Positions 26,753 through 35,920 of a stretch of 64,000 nucleotides of DNA are shown piece after piece. Origin of the DNA: Cryptosporangium phraense (GTDB lineage Bacteria > Actinomycetota > Actinomycetes > Mycobacteriales > Cryptosporangiaceae); contig NZ_VIRS01000026.1 of the NCBI RefSeq assembly GCF_006912135.1, positions 38,510 through 102,509 of the forward strand, given 5' to 3'. Within the stretch, counting starts at the first letter, position 1. Every line of letters begins with the position of its first letter. The notes under the pieces were generated by a model. It was given only the letters and a program-made list of their open reading frames with translations, was not told the origin of the DNA and made no database searches. The position numbers and the translations under genes were made by a program.

Positions 26753-27820
26753 GTGAGCGACCCCGCTCAGTCTGCCCCCCATTCTCTTACCAGCGGGGCG
26801 GGTGAGAGTCAGCGCCGAATCCGCGCAGTACTGGATGACGCGACGGCCGTTCCACGTGAAACGGCCCCCGACCCGTATGACGTTTCACGTGAAACAGACC
26901 CGCTGTCGATGGACGCGAGAGTCCTCCCGGGCGATGTTTCACGTGAAACAGAAGACGACGACCTACCGATCGCCATCGAGGCGCGCCGAGCCGTCCAGGT
27001 GCTCAACCCCGCCGGCGACGCGCTCCCCCGCCCGCCCGCTCGTCGCGTCATGTGCGTCGCCAACCAAAAGGGCGGCGTCGGCAAGACCACCACGACGGTC
27101 AACCTCGCCGTCGCCTTGGCCCTCCACGGCAGCCGGGTCATGGTCATCGACCTCGACCCGCAGGGCAACGCGTCCACCGGGCTGAACGTCGACCACCGAG
27201 CCGGCGTCCCGAGCACCTACGACGTCCTGGTCGACGGCATCCCGCTCGCCGAGGCAACGGTTGCTGTCGACGGGGTCCCCAACCTCTACTGCGTACCGGC
27301 GACGATCGACCTCGCGGGTGCGGAGATCGAGCTGGTCTCGGTCGTCGCTCGGGAGAACCGTCTCCGCCGGGCGATCGACGCCTTTCCGGCGGACATCGAC
27401 TACATCTTCATCGACTGCCCGCCCTCGCTGGGCCTGCTGACCGTCAACGCGTTGGTCGCGGCCCGCGAGGTACTGATTCCGATCCAGTGCGAGTACTACG
27501 CGCTCGAGGGCCTCGGACAGCTGCTGCGGAACGTCGAACTGGTGAAGGCGCACCTGAACAACGACGTGCAGATCACCACGATCCTGCTGACGATGTACGA
27601 CGGCCGCACCAAGCTCGCCGACCAGGTCGCCGCCGAGGTGCGGGGCCACTTCGGGGACGTCGTCCTGGGTGCGGTCATCCCCCGGAGCGTGCGCGTCTCC
27701 GAGGCGCCCGGATTCGGGCAATCGGTGATCACCTACGATCCTGGTTCGCGCGGATCGACGAGTTATCTTCAGGCTGCTCGGGAGATCGCGGAGCGCGGCT
27801 CTAGGGGAGGACACCTGTGA
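26753..27820 (+). CDS. parA: Chromosome partitioning ATPase ParA
   Basis: A 355-residue ParA/Soj if started at the GTG at 26753, which has AGGAG six bases upstream and gives the usual actinobacterial length. The deviant Walker A is [20 protein letters not shown], followed by [34 protein letters not shown] and the C-terminal [27 protein letters not shown]. ParA drives origin segregation with ParB and parS. The N-terminal 85 residues contain VPRET, VSRET and VSRET peptides because three parS sites lie inside the reading frame. The frame is open upstream to 25136, so a much longer protein cannot be excluded. The stop overlaps the parB GTG. Confidence 0.93.
   Translation: MSDPAQSAPHSLTSGAGESQRRIRAVLDDATAVPRETAPDPYDVSRETDPLSMDARVLPGDVSRETEDDDLPIAIEARRAVQVLNPAGDALPRPPARRVMCVANQKGGVGKTTTTVNLAVALALHGSRVMVIDLDPQGNASTGLNVDHRAGVPSTYDVLVDGIPLAEATVAVDGVPNLYCVPATIDLAGAEIELVSVVARENRLRRAIDAFPADIDYIFIDCPPSLGLLTVNALVAAREVLIPIQCEYYALEGLGQLLRNVELVKAHLNNDVQITTILLTMYDGRTKLADQVAAEVRGHFGDVVLGAVIPRSVRVSEAPGFGQSVITYDPGSRGSTSYLQAAREIAERGSRGGHL
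26849..26862. promoter_or_regulatory. parS: parS site 1 (one mismatch)
   Basis: GTTCCACGTGAAAC differs at one base from the ParB-binding consensus GTTTCACGTGAAAC. It lies inside the 5' part of parA and encodes the VPRET peptide. Confidence 0.75.
26882..26895. promoter_or_regulatory. parS: parS site 2
   Basis: GTTTCACGTGAAAC is a perfect 14-bp ParB-binding palindrome inside parA, encoding VSRET. Confidence 0.92.
26935..26950. promoter_or_regulatory. parS: parS site 3 (perfect 16-mer)
   Basis: TGTTTCACGTGAAACA is the full 16-bp consensus. With sites 1 and 2 it forms a cluster within 102 bases, about 8 kb from oriC, where ParB should nucleate. Confidence 0.95.
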
Positions 27821-28821
27821 AGAACCGTCGCGGACTGGGGCGCGGCCTCGGTGCGCTGATCCCGGCAGCACCGCTGCCGGGCGAGGAGGAAGGCGGCGCG
27901 CCTGTCGCCGCCCAGCGGATGCCGTTCGCCACCGGCGCGACGGCCGTCGCCGCCGACGCGGCGCCCGACGATGAGTTCCCCGGCCTGGCGCCGGTGCCCG
28001 GTGCTCAGTTCCGCGAGGTGCCGGTCGACTCGATCGCCCCGAACCCGAAGCAGCCCCGCAAGGGCGAGTTCGACGAAGAGGCGATGGAGGAGCTGAAGAC
28101 CTCTATCACTGAGGTCGGCATCCTCCAGCCGGTCGTGGTGCGGGAGAAGGGCACCGGCTCCTACGAGCTGATCATGGGCGAGCGCCGGTGGCGGGCGTCC
28201 AAGGCGATCGGGCGCGAGACGATCCCGGCCATCATCCGCGACACGAGTGACGACCACCTCCTCCGGGACGCCCTGCTGGAGAACATCCACCGGTCGAACC
28301 TCAACCCGCTCGAGGAGGCCGCGGCGTACCAGCAGCTGCTAGCCGAATTCGGGGTGACGCAGGAGGAGCTCAGCAAGCGGATCGGCCGCAGCCGCCCGCA
28401 GATCTCCAACACCATCCGCCTGCTGAACCTCCCGTCGGCCGTGCAGCGCCGGGTGGCCGCCGGAGTCCTGAGCGCCGGCCACGCCAGGGCCCTGCTCTCC
28501 TTGGACGACAGCGAGGCCCAGGATCGCCTGGCGACGAGGATCGTCGCCGAGGGGCTCTCGGTGCGGGCGACCGAGGAGATCGTCGCGCTGGGCGGAGACC
28601 CCGAGCCGGCCCCCGAGCGAGACAACCCGACGCGCCGCCCGAAGCTGCGCTCCCCCGGCCTGGAGGAGCTCGCCGGGCGCCTCTCGGATCGGTTCGACAC
28701 CCGGGTGAAGGTGGACCTGGGCAAGCGCAAGGGCCGAATCACGATCGAGTTCGCGACGATCGATGACCTGGAGCGAATCGCGGACGCTATGGGGGTCGCG
28801 AGCCCGCCCGAGGAGCAGTAG
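27817..28821 (+). CDS. parB: Chromosome partitioning protein ParB
   Basis: A 334-residue ParB/Spo0J CTPase that binds parS. The N-terminal box [12 protein letters not shown] is the ParA-interacting peptide. The ParB/Srx domain contains [19 protein letters not shown] and the CTP-binding [12 protein letters not shown] and [20 protein letters not shown]; the helix-turn-helix is [20 protein letters not shown]; the C-terminal dimerisation region contains the [15 protein letters not shown] strand. The GTG start overlaps the parA stop by four bases. Confidence 0.97.
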   Translation: MKNRRGLGRGLGALIPAAPLPGEEEGGAPVAAQRMPFATGATAVAADAAPDDEFPGLAPVPGAQFREVPVDSIAPNPKQPRKGEFDEEAMEELKTSITEVGILQPVVVREKGTGSYELIMGERRWRASKAIGRETIPAIIRDTSDDHLLRDALLENIHRSNLNPLEEAAAYQQLLAEFGVTQEELSKRIGRSRPQISNTIRLLNLPSAVQRRVAAGVLSAGHARALLSLDDSEAQDRLATRIVAEGLSVRATEEIVALGGDPEPAPERDNPTRRPKLRSPGLEELAGRLSDRFDTRVKVDLGKRKGRITIEFATIDDLERIADAMGVASPPEEQ

Positions 28822-28840
28822 CGCGGCTTTGGTCTTCCGA

Positions 28841-28869
28841 GGGCGGCCCCTACGGTGGGCCGCCCTTTC
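28841..28869 (+). terminator. Terminator after parB
   Basis: GGGCGGCCC pairs with GGGCCGCCC across a 7-nt loop (CTACGGT), then TTTCG. It lies 20 bases past the parB stop and ends the rpmH-parB run. Confidence 0.75.
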
Positions 28870-29200
28870 GCTTGCCCAACTGGGCCGTTGAGAACTAGGC
28901 CGCCGGCCCCCGATATCCGTGGTGCCTGCGACCGTCCGGGCGCAGGTGCGAGTGCCCGAATGCCCGCGCATCAATGGCCCAGAGGCACGACTCTTCGACG
29001 GCCGAACGACGCGCCATGAATTCACGACCAGATGGCGCTCGGTGACCGCCCGCCAGCTAATCCAAAGGCGCGGCGCGTGTGTCGGTAGTCCTTTCGAGCC
29101 CAACGCCTCGTATCTGCACGGTCGGCATCCGGGCTTCCCAACCTGGGCCCCCGAACCTGGCTCCCGGCCCCCGAGTCCCCTACGCGTGGGCCGTTCCCCC

Positions 29201-29274
29201 TCGGGCCTCGTGCGCGGGCCTCGCGCGCCTGTGCCCGTTCCGGCTCGGGCCTCGTGCGCGGGCCTCGCGCGCCC
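29201..29274. repeat. 44-bp period direct repeat
   Basis: A block starting TCGGGCCTCGTGCGCGGGCC at 29201 recurs at 29245 with about 29 identical bases. Shorter variants of the GGGCCTCG core continue on both sides. Confidence 0.7.
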
Positions 29275-29668
29275 GCGCCCCTCCCCTCGGGCCACCGCGG
29301 GGCCTCGCGCCCGCGCCTCCTCGCCGAGGCCCCCGCCCGCACCCCTCGCTCGCGGCCCCCGCCCGGGCCCCCACGCCCAAGCCCCGTGCCCGGGCCTCCG
29401 CGCTCCGCGCCCGGACCCCTGCATTTGCGCTCTATGCATCTGCGCCTCCTGGACGCTCGGCCCCGACCCCGGCATCCGGCGCCCGGATGACCAGTTCTAG
29501 GTGCCCAGAACTCGGGGCCGATGTTCTGCACGCCTCGGGTCTGTATCTCGCCCCGCCGTGTTCGGACAACTGGGCGTGCGCCTCCGCTTGGCTAACTCGG
29601 ATGGCACTGCGCCTGGAGGTCCGGACGACAGTGGATCCACAGGCCTGGCCGCCTGCAATCCTGAATGC

Positions 29669-29710
29669 GCCCGCACGCCCGCACGCCCGCACGCCCGCAC
29701 GCCCGCACGC
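29669..29710. repeat. 8-bp tandem array GCCCGCAC, five units
   Basis: Five perfect GCCCGCAC units run from 29669 to 29708, then degenerate. The 8-bp period is not a multiple of three, so it shifts all frames and argues against coding. Confidence 0.85.
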
Positions 29711-30794
29711 CTGGGCGCCCGCACGGCCGAGCGGCCGTATGCCCGCACGCCGCATGCGCGGGCACCTGACGCCACGCGCGCGGGCCCAAGCCGATGCCGA
29801 TGCCGATGCCGGGGCCTCCGACGCTCGCAATTCCAGTGGCCAGACATCTGCGCCTCGGCGTGTGATGGTGGCCTGGCAGGACTGGCGCTCGCAGGAGTCG
29901 CGCGTACGAGGGTCGCGCTCGCGAGGGCCTTCTGGGGAGGCTCGCGCATCCGCATGTCGGGCTTCCGAGGCTCGAACGCCCAGCCATGGCACGTTGTGCT
30001 TTTCCAAGCATGCGCTTCGCCTCTTACGCATGAGCTTCGCTCCCTGGCGTTCGTGCAATCGGTGGTCGGACCCCCCTCGAGCGGACGACTGCCGCCTCAC
30101 GCTCGAATACTTGCGCGTGGATGCTCGTCAGCGACTCTGCCCCGGTGCCTACCTCCGCCCAGGTCCGCGCTCGGAGGCCGCCGGCCCCTACCCGGTTCAT
30201 CCGACGGCTTGGATGCCAGTGCGCCGGACGCCGGCCTGTGTGGTCAGTCATCGCGACGCCGGGCTCTTCATCCGGCCGGGTCTTCGCGTTGCGCGGGTCT
30301 CGACGAGGCGAGTTGCCGTGCGGGAGCGCTCGCATGGCGCATCGGCGTTCCCGCCGCGGTCCACGACCCCCATTACCCGGACCTCTTCGCCTAGTGCTCC
30401 TCTCGCCCTCGGGTCTGCGCTTTCCGGTGCACCTGATGCCTACGCGCTGTCCGCCGGAGGTGAGCCCCGCAGACGTGCGCATCTGGAGGCGCATGGTGGC
30501 GTGCCCGCTCCTCCGGGGCCGCGTGACGAGATGCGGAGTTCCCGCGTGCCGCTGTTTCTCAGTGCGATGTGGCGGGCCTGCAGGTGTTCTTGATCGCCAT
30601 GGTGGGGCAAGACTGCAGCTAGGACCTTGCCAGCGGGTCACTGTCGGGCGATGACTGATACGCACGCCGCCGGGGTGACGCCCGTGTGTGCGGCCGTCAA
30701 CGATTGCCTCTATGGCCCGGACGCCTCTTTCGGCCAGGCAGAACTCGGCTGATCGCGGTTAGGTCAGTTCCTCCGTGGATGGGGCTGCGCCGCT

Positions 30795-30810
30795 TGTTTC
30801 ACGTGAAACG
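30795..30810. promoter_or_regulatory. parS: parS site 4
   Basis: TGTTTCACGTGAAACG contains the perfect 14-bp parS palindrome (30796-30809). It lies in otherwise gene-free DNA about 3.8 kb from the cluster in parA. Confidence 0.9.
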
Positions 30811-31999
30811 GAGGCGTGGGGGGTGGAGCTCGATCCGCTTGATACTGGTAGAGCGCCGCGGCTGGCGTGAGTCGGAGAGGTTCTGTGCAGGCGACACGGC
30901 TGGCTACGCAACGCCGTGTAGGTATGGCGGCGGCTTCCAGGGCCCGGGCGAGGGCACACGCTGGATGCCGGAAGACCCCGGGGTCGAGCTCGACTGCGGG
31001 AGTGCTGAGTCGGCAGGCGGTCTGAAGATGAGACCGTCAGAGGTCCTTCTGGCTGCCTTAGCGGTCCTTCGCGCAACCTCCAGACATGGCCGGCCCTGCT
31101 CCGGCTATAGCCACGCCAGCGCCCCTATGCTTCTCTCTCCGAACTGGGCGGTCAGACATGCTCAGTCCGGTCGGCCTGAATTGGATCTTGGCGCACGTTG
31201 AAGCCAGCGGAGCGAGGGCAGGCCTTGGGTCTGCGCCGTGGCGTGCGAGTCACGCGACGCGAGGTGCCGACGCGGTCGCGGGGCGGAGAGGAGAGGGGCG
31301 GGTCCCCGGCTCGTCGGCCCGCTAAATGGACTCCCAAATGGACCGCCAACGCGGATTCTGATTGATGACGGGGCGTCGGAGATCCAGGCATGTGAAGTCA
31401 TCGGGTCGACGGCGCGGACCCAGTGCGGCTCACGACGCCTCATTTGCCGCGGCGCAACTGTGGTCATGACTGTGACTTCAGCGCCGCAATGATGAGGTGA
31501 AGTCTTGCCGGCTGAGACGGAACAGCGCTCAGTGCACGCAGGAATATGTCTTGGAGGATGCCGACCTCGTTCGAGGGCTCGGAGGCTGCTCTGCGGAACG
31601 ATGCCCGGTAGGAGGGCGCCCCGCGGAACGGGTCGTCCGGAGGCGAGACCCATGCAGCCCGCGCGCCGGCTCTCGAAGGAGTGTGGAGGGTCGCAGATAT
31701 TGGGGTGGGCGGCCTCCGGGCTCAGCAGGGAAGATAGAGGCATGTCCGAGCCTCTCCCCCGCCTCCGTCGATTCCTCGCGCCCGTCCTGCGCGCCGAGCG
31801 ACGTCGCCTCGCGGAGCGTCCGGTCCGTCGGTAACACCCCCGCGCGGCTGCCAGCCCGAGCAGCCCGCACCGGACCAACCTGACTCGAACGACCCCGCGC
31901 CGTCAGCCTGGTTCAGGCTGCTTGCCACCGGGCATCTGCGCGTCCAGCCGCACTGCCGCGGCGGCGCCCCCTTGAACGCCTCGAAGGTCTGGAGAGACC

Positions 32000-32653
32000 G
32001 TGCATCCAGCAGTAGTGGTGAACCCGCCGTTGACTGACGCCCTTCTGGACCACCTCGTCGACATGTGGGTGCGCGTCACCAACGAAGGTGGGTCGGTCGG
32101 GTTCGTGCCGCCGGTTACGGCCGACGATATTCGTCCGACGGCGGCTCGGTCTTTCGAGAAGGTGCGTCAGGGGACCGATGCTCTGGTTTGTTTGACTCTT
32201 CCGGCGGAATCCGACAAAAACGCTCAAAAAAGTGACCCCGTAGGATCCTTCCAGGACGCTCAGAACGAGCTCGCCAATGTCTCCGGTACCAAATCGGACA
32301 ATCGCGCCTCTACGGCCCTCTCAGGGCCGCTTCCGGGCGGGCGGGTCGTGGCGTGGTTGTTGCTCGCTGAGAGCGAGAGTCTTCTGCGGCGGCATTGGCG
32401 GACTGTCTACCGGGTGCAGGTCGATCCGAAGCATCAGGGTGCCGGATTGGGTACCGCTCTGATGGCGGCGGCCGCTGCCTATGCCAAGGACGCCCTGGGG
32501 TTGGAGGCGCTCACCTTGATGACTCGCAGCGGCACCGGGGCCGAACGGTTCTACAAGCGTTGCGGCTATCGGGAGGTCGGTCGTATCCCTGGTGCCATTC
32601 GCGTGGCTCCGAACGACAGTCGCGACGAAGTCCACTTCTGGCTCGACCTCTGA
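32000..32653 (+). CDS. GNAT family N-acetyltransferase
   Basis: A 217-residue acetyltransferase. The acetyl-CoA binding motif is VYRVQVDPKHQGAGLGTALM (about residues 136-155), followed by ALGLEALTLMTRSGTGAERF YKRCGYREVGRIPG. Residues about 68-100 (ESDKNAQKSDPVGSFQDAQN) look like an insertion with A-rich codons unlike the surrounding sequence. The GTG at 32000 has TGGAGAGACC upstream. Substrate is unknown; it stands alone after the gene-poor region and converges with the Ddl-like gene. Confidence 0.85.
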   Translation: MHPAVVVNPPLTDALLDHLVDMWVRVTNEGGSVGFVPPVTADDIRPTAARSFEKVRQGTDALVCLTLPAESDKNAQKSDPVGSFQDAQNELANVSGTKSDNRASTALSGPLPGGRVVAWLLLAESESLLRRHWRTVYRVQVDPKHQGAGLGTALMAAAAAYAKDALGLEALTLMTRSGTGAERFYKRCGYREVGRIPGAIRVAPNDSRDEVHFWLDL

Positions 32654-32657
32654 CGCG

Positions 32658-32815
32658 CCGGCGCCAGCCGCCTACGGCGGCCACCGGCGCCAGCGGCCTA
32701 CGGCGGCCACCCGCGCCAGCCGCCTACGGCGGCCACCCGCGCCAGCCGCCTACGGCGACAAGCGCGAGCCGCCTGCGGCGACAAGCGCGAGCCGCCTGCA
32801 GCGGCAAGCGCCGAC
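32658..32815. repeat. Tandem hairpin repeats between convergent genes
   Basis: Six imperfect 24-27-base units built on GCGCCAGCCGCCTACGGCGG fill the gap between the GNAT and Ddl-like genes. Each of the first four contains a GCCGCC-TAC-GGCGGC inverted repeat, so the RNA or single strand could form a row of small hairpins; the last two units carry a CTGCGGCG variant. They lie where both convergent transcripts end and may act as terminators. Confidence 0.8.
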
Positions 32816-32836
32816 CCCAAGCCTCACTACCCCGAA

Positions 32837-33781
32837 CTACGACCGCTTGATCGCCTGCTCCACCAACTCAGCCAACACGGCCCCGAAGTCCAACCCCGCC
32901 GCCTGCACCGCAATCGGCAGAAGGCTCGTCTCGGTCAACCCCGGCGACACGTTCACCTCGAGCACCTGGATGCCACCCGACTCATCCACCAGCAGGTCCA
33001 CTCGCGACAGATCCTGCAGCTCCAACGCATCGTGTGCCGCGACCGCCGTCTCCGCGACCCGCTCCGCGGTCTCCGGGTCGAGCCGAGCCGGCGCATGCCA
33101 GGTCGTCGTCCCCGCCGTGTACCTCGCCGTGTAGTCGTAGACCCCGTCCGCGGGGACGATCTCCACCGCGGGCAACGGCTGTGGCCCCATCGCCGAATCG
33201 ATGACGCTCACCGCGATGTCCGCCCCGCTGGCGAACCGCTCGATCAGCGCGGTGTCGCAGTACCCGAAGCACCCGACCATCGCGCTCGGCAGTTCCTCCA
33301 CCGTGCGCACGGCTTGTGCGCCCAGGCCCGAACCGCCCGAGGCCGGCTTCACCATCAGCGGCATACCCAGCCGCTCGACGATCCGGTCCAGCAGCGTCTG
33401 GGCACCGAGCTCGCGGAACGTCTCGTGCGGCAGCGCGATCCAGTCGGGAGTCGGCAGGCCGACCGCCCGCAGCGTCGCCTTCGCGGCCGCCTTGTCCCAG
33501 GCGACCCGCGACGCATCCGCACCGGCGCCCACGTACGGGATGCCGAGCAGGTCCAGCACTCCCCGGAGAGACCCATCCTCGCCGCTGGCTCCGTGCAGCG
33601 CGATGAACACCGCGTCCGGCCGGTCGGTCTCGAGCGCGGTCAGCAGGCCCGCGTCGACGTCACGGATGGTGGCGTCTACGCCGCTGCGACGCAGCGCGTC
33701 CGCGACCCGGCGTCCGGATCGCAGCGACACCTCACGCTCGTAGGAGAGGCCACCGGCCAGGACGAGGACGTGCCTGCTCAT
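32837..33781 (-). CDS. D-alanine--D-alanine ligase-like ATP-grasp protein
   Basis: A 314-residue ATP-grasp ligase. It begins MSRHVLVLAGGLSYEREVSL RSGRRVADAL with the Ddl phosphate loop, then VFIALHGASGEDGSLRGVLD LLGIPYVGAG, MPLMVKPASGGSGLGAQAV and the C-terminal metal/substrate region SRVDLLVDESGGIQVLEVNV SPGLTETS. Ddl enzymes make the D-Ala-D-Ala dipeptide of peptidoglycan; this may be a second Ddl or a related dipeptide ligase. The ATG overlaps the aminotransferase stop (ATGA), so the two are an operon; their pairing suggests joint amino-acid chemistry, but the substrate is open. Confidence 0.9.
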   Translation of the reverse strand: MSRHVLVLAGGLSYEREVSLRSGRRVADALRRSGVDATIRDVDAGLLTALETDRPDAVFIALHGASGEDGSLRGVLDLLGIPYVGAGADASRVAWDKAAAKATLRAVGLPTPDWIALPHETFRELGAQTLLDRIVERLGMPLMVKPASGGSGLGAQAVRTVEELPSAMVGCFGYCDTALIERFASGADIAVSVIDSAMGPQPLPAVEIVPADGVYDYTARYTAGTTTWHAPARLDPETAERVAETAVAAHDALELQDLSRVDLLVDESGGIQVLEVNVSPGLTETSLLPIAVQAAGLDFGAVLAELVEQAIKRS

Positions 33782-35091
33782 GCCAGCTCCGGTCCAGGTG
33801 CGAACGAGGTACGGGACGCCGGGCCACCGTGCGGGCCGCGGCGGACAGCGGACGGCGTGTTGAAGACCTGGCGCAGCTCGGTCTCTTCCTCGATCACCGT
33901 GGCCAGCCGGCGGATCCCTTCCCGGATCCGGTCGGGCGACGCGGACGAGAAGCACAGCCGCATGTTCTGGCGGCCCATCCCATCGGCGTAGAAGCCGATG
34001 CCGGGCACGTACGCGACCTTGTGAGCCAACGCCCGGGGCTGCATGGCCTTGGTGTCGAGGCCGTCACCCACGGTCGCCCACACGAAAAAGCCACCACGCG
34101 GGTGCGTCCAGGTGATCCCGGACGGCATGGTGGCCGACAACGCGTCCAACATCACATCACGGCGCTCCCGGTAGATCTCCCGGAACACCTTCAGCTGCTC
34201 ACGCCACGGGTACTTCCCGAGGTACTCCGACGCGATCATCTGCGTCAGCATGGCCGGGCTCAGCACCTGCGACTCGTTCACCAGCACGAGCTTCTCGCGG
34301 ACGGCCGGCGGCGCCAACACCCAGCCGGTACGCAGGCCCGCGCCGAACATCTTCGAGCACGACCCCAGGTAGATCACCCGGTCCGACGAGCGGGCCCGCA
34401 GCGCCTGACCCGGCCCCTCCTCGAAGCCGAGCAGCCCGTACGGGTTGTCTTCGATGATCAGCAGGTCGTACTTCTCGGCCAGCTCCACGACCGCGTCCCG
34501 ACGCGATTCGGTCAGCGTCACCCCGGTCGGGTTCTGGAAGTTCGGCACCGTGTACAGGAACTTCACCCGCCGTCCCTCAGCCGCTAGGCGGCGCAGGGTC
34601 TCGTCCAAAGAAGTTGGTATGAGACCGGAAGCGTCCATCGGGACGTGCACCACCTCGGCCTCGGCCGCGGCGAACGTCCCGAGCGCTCCGACGTACGAGG
34701 GACCCTCGGCGAGCACGACGTCGCCCGGGTCGAGGAACAGGTGGGCGATCAGGTCGAGGCCCTGCTGGGAGCCGACCGTGATGACGACGTCCTCGGCCGA
34801 GCCGATGACGCCCTCGACGGCCATGACCTCGCACACGAGCTCACGCAGCCGCAGGTCGCCCTGGCCGGTGCCGTACTGCAGGGCCTCGGCGCCGCGGTCG
34901 CGGATCAGTGCAGCGGTCAGGTCGGCGATCTCGTCGAGCGGGAGTGCGGATACGAACGGCGACCCACCGGCCAGCGACACGATCTCCGGCCGGCTCGCCA
35001 TTGCGAACAGTGCCCGAACCTCGGAGACGGTCATGCCGCGCATACGCCCGGCATAGCGATCGGTGTAGTCGTCCAGTGTCGTACCGCTCAT
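33778..35091 (-). CDS. PLP-dependent aminotransferase, class I/II
   Basis: A 437-residue fold-type I aminotransferase resembling 2-aminoadipate/aromatic aminotransferases and the C-terminal domain of MocR regulators, without an HTH. Features: YGTGQGDLRLRELVCEVM, VGSQQGLDLIAHLFLDPGDV, TVPNFQNPTGVTLTESRR, IIEDNPYGLLGFEE, the PLP lysine in YLGSCSKMFGAGLRTGWVLA, and a C-terminal arginine motif NMRLCFSS. The ATG at 35091 has GGAAGG upstream; a start at 35127 would add 12 residues without a ribosome site. It is coupled to the Ddl-like ligase. Confidence 0.9.
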   Translation of the reverse strand: MSGTTLDDYTDRYAGRMRGMTVSEVRALFAMASRPEIVSLAGGSPFVSALPLDEIADLTAALIRDRGAEALQYGTGQGDLRLRELVCEVMAVEGVIGSAEDVVITVGSQQGLDLIAHLFLDPGDVVLAEGPSYVGALGTFAAAEAEVVHVPMDASGLIPTSLDETLRRLAAEGRRVKFLYTVPNFQNPTGVTLTESRRDAVVELAEKYDLLIIEDNPYGLLGFEEGPGQALRARSSDRVIYLGSCSKMFGAGLRTGWVLAPPAVREKLVLVNESQVLSPAMLTQMIASEYLGKYPWREQLKVFREIYRERRDVMLDALSATMPSGITWTHPRGGFFVWATVGDGLDTKAMQPRALAHKVAYVPGIGFYADGMGRQNMRLCFSSASPDRIREGIRRLATVIEEETELRQVFNTPSAVRRGPHGGPASRTSFAPGPELA

Positions 35092-35290
35092 GCGCTCGCC
35101 TTCCGCATCGACAGTGCCGTCGAGCATTCTGCGACTCCAGCACCCGCGATGAACAAGGCATTTAGCCGCTGGAGTCCAGCAGCCAGAGTACCGACCGGCG
35201 CGCCCAACCCTTTCGCGCCACCGGTGACCCCCTTACCATGATCAATCGGGCAGCCCCGAATCCAGGACGCAGAGGGAGGTCGATCCGCTG

Positions 35291-35920
35291 ATGTCACGTC
35301 GGCTGGTCAGCCTCACGCTCGACACGCTGGAAGACCTTCCCACCCGGTGCCGTTCCTGCGTGTTCTGGGAGCTCGATCCGGTCAGCCAGGATCGGGCGAT
35401 CGAATGCGGTGATCCCGCGCTCGAAAAAGAGGCCTGGATTTCGTCCACGCTGCTCGAATGGGGATCCTGCGGCAAGCTCGCCTACGTCGACGGCGTCCCC
35501 GCCGGCTACGTGCTGTTCGCCCCGCCGGCCTACGTCCCGCGGTCGGTGGCTTTCCCGACCAGCCCGGTTAGCGGCGACGCCGCACTCCTCATGACGGCCT
35601 ACATCATGCCTCAGTTCGTCGGAGGCGGCCTGGGACGCATGCTGGTACAGGGAGTGGCCAAAGACCTCACCAAACGCGGTGTGAAGGCGATCGAGGCGTT
35701 CGCGGACGCCCGCTGGGACCAGCCGCAGTGCCTGGTCCCCGCCGACTACCTGCTCGCGGTGGGCTTCAAGACCGTCCGGCCGCACCCGCGCTGGCCGAGG
35801 CTCCGCCTCGACCTGCGCACGGCGCTCTCCTGGAAGTCCGACGTCGAGTACGCGCTGGAGAAGCTCCTGGGCTCGATGAGCCCGTCGCTGGCCCTGGGAC
35901 CAGCACACCGCTCTAGCTGA
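35291..35920 (+). CDS. GNAT family N-acetyltransferase
   Basis: A 209-residue GNAT protein. The fold is seen in KLAYVDGVPAGYVLFAPPAY, then LMTAYIMPQFVGGGLGRMLV QGVAKDLTKRGVKAIEAFAD, where QFVGGGLGRML is the acetyl-CoA loop. An N-terminal cysteine pair (RCRSCVFWE) is typical of an actinobacterial subgroup found near the origin. GGGAGG lies about 12 bases before the ATG. Its end overlaps the convergent CwlM-like gene by eight bases. Substrate unknown. Confidence 0.88.
   Translation: MSRRLVSLTLDTLEDLPTRCRSCVFWELDPVSQDRAIECGDPALEKEAWISSTLLEWGSCGKLAYVDGVPAGYVLFAPPAYVPRSVAFPTSPVSGDAALLMTAYIMPQFVGGGLGRMLVQGVAKDLTKRGVKAIEAFADARWDQPQCLVPADYLLAVGFKTVRPHPRWPRLRLDLRTALSWKSDVEYALEKLLGSMSPSLALGPAHRSS

Larger units (their letters stand above)
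28870..31999. other. 3.1-kb low-complexity region without a convincing gene
   Basis: This is the longest gene-free stretch in the window apart from the region before parA. From 29100 to 29470 it is C/G-rich short-period repeat DNA. From 29470 to 31900 it is less extreme, but the open frames are short, overlap one another on both strands and encode Arg/Pro/Ala/Ser-rich sequence with no domain. One perfect parS lies at 30796-30809. The best small ORF is at 31742-31834 (MSEPLPRLRR, 30 codons, GAGG upstream), which I do not call with confidence. The region could be decayed coding DNA or a structural spacer near the origin. Confidence 0.6.

Noticed and set aside
23777..26782. 1001-codon open frame on the minus strand opposite jag, rsmG and the pre-parA stretch
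   Set aside because: It runs antisense to two clear genes, encodes only Pro/Arg/Ser/Thr repeats, and has no domain; it is a GC-rich shadow frame.
28919..31883. Several Arg/Pro/Ala-rich ORFs of 80-500 codons after parB
   Set aside because: They overlap in many frames on both strands, have skewed low-complexity content, contain repeats not divisible by three and show no domain.
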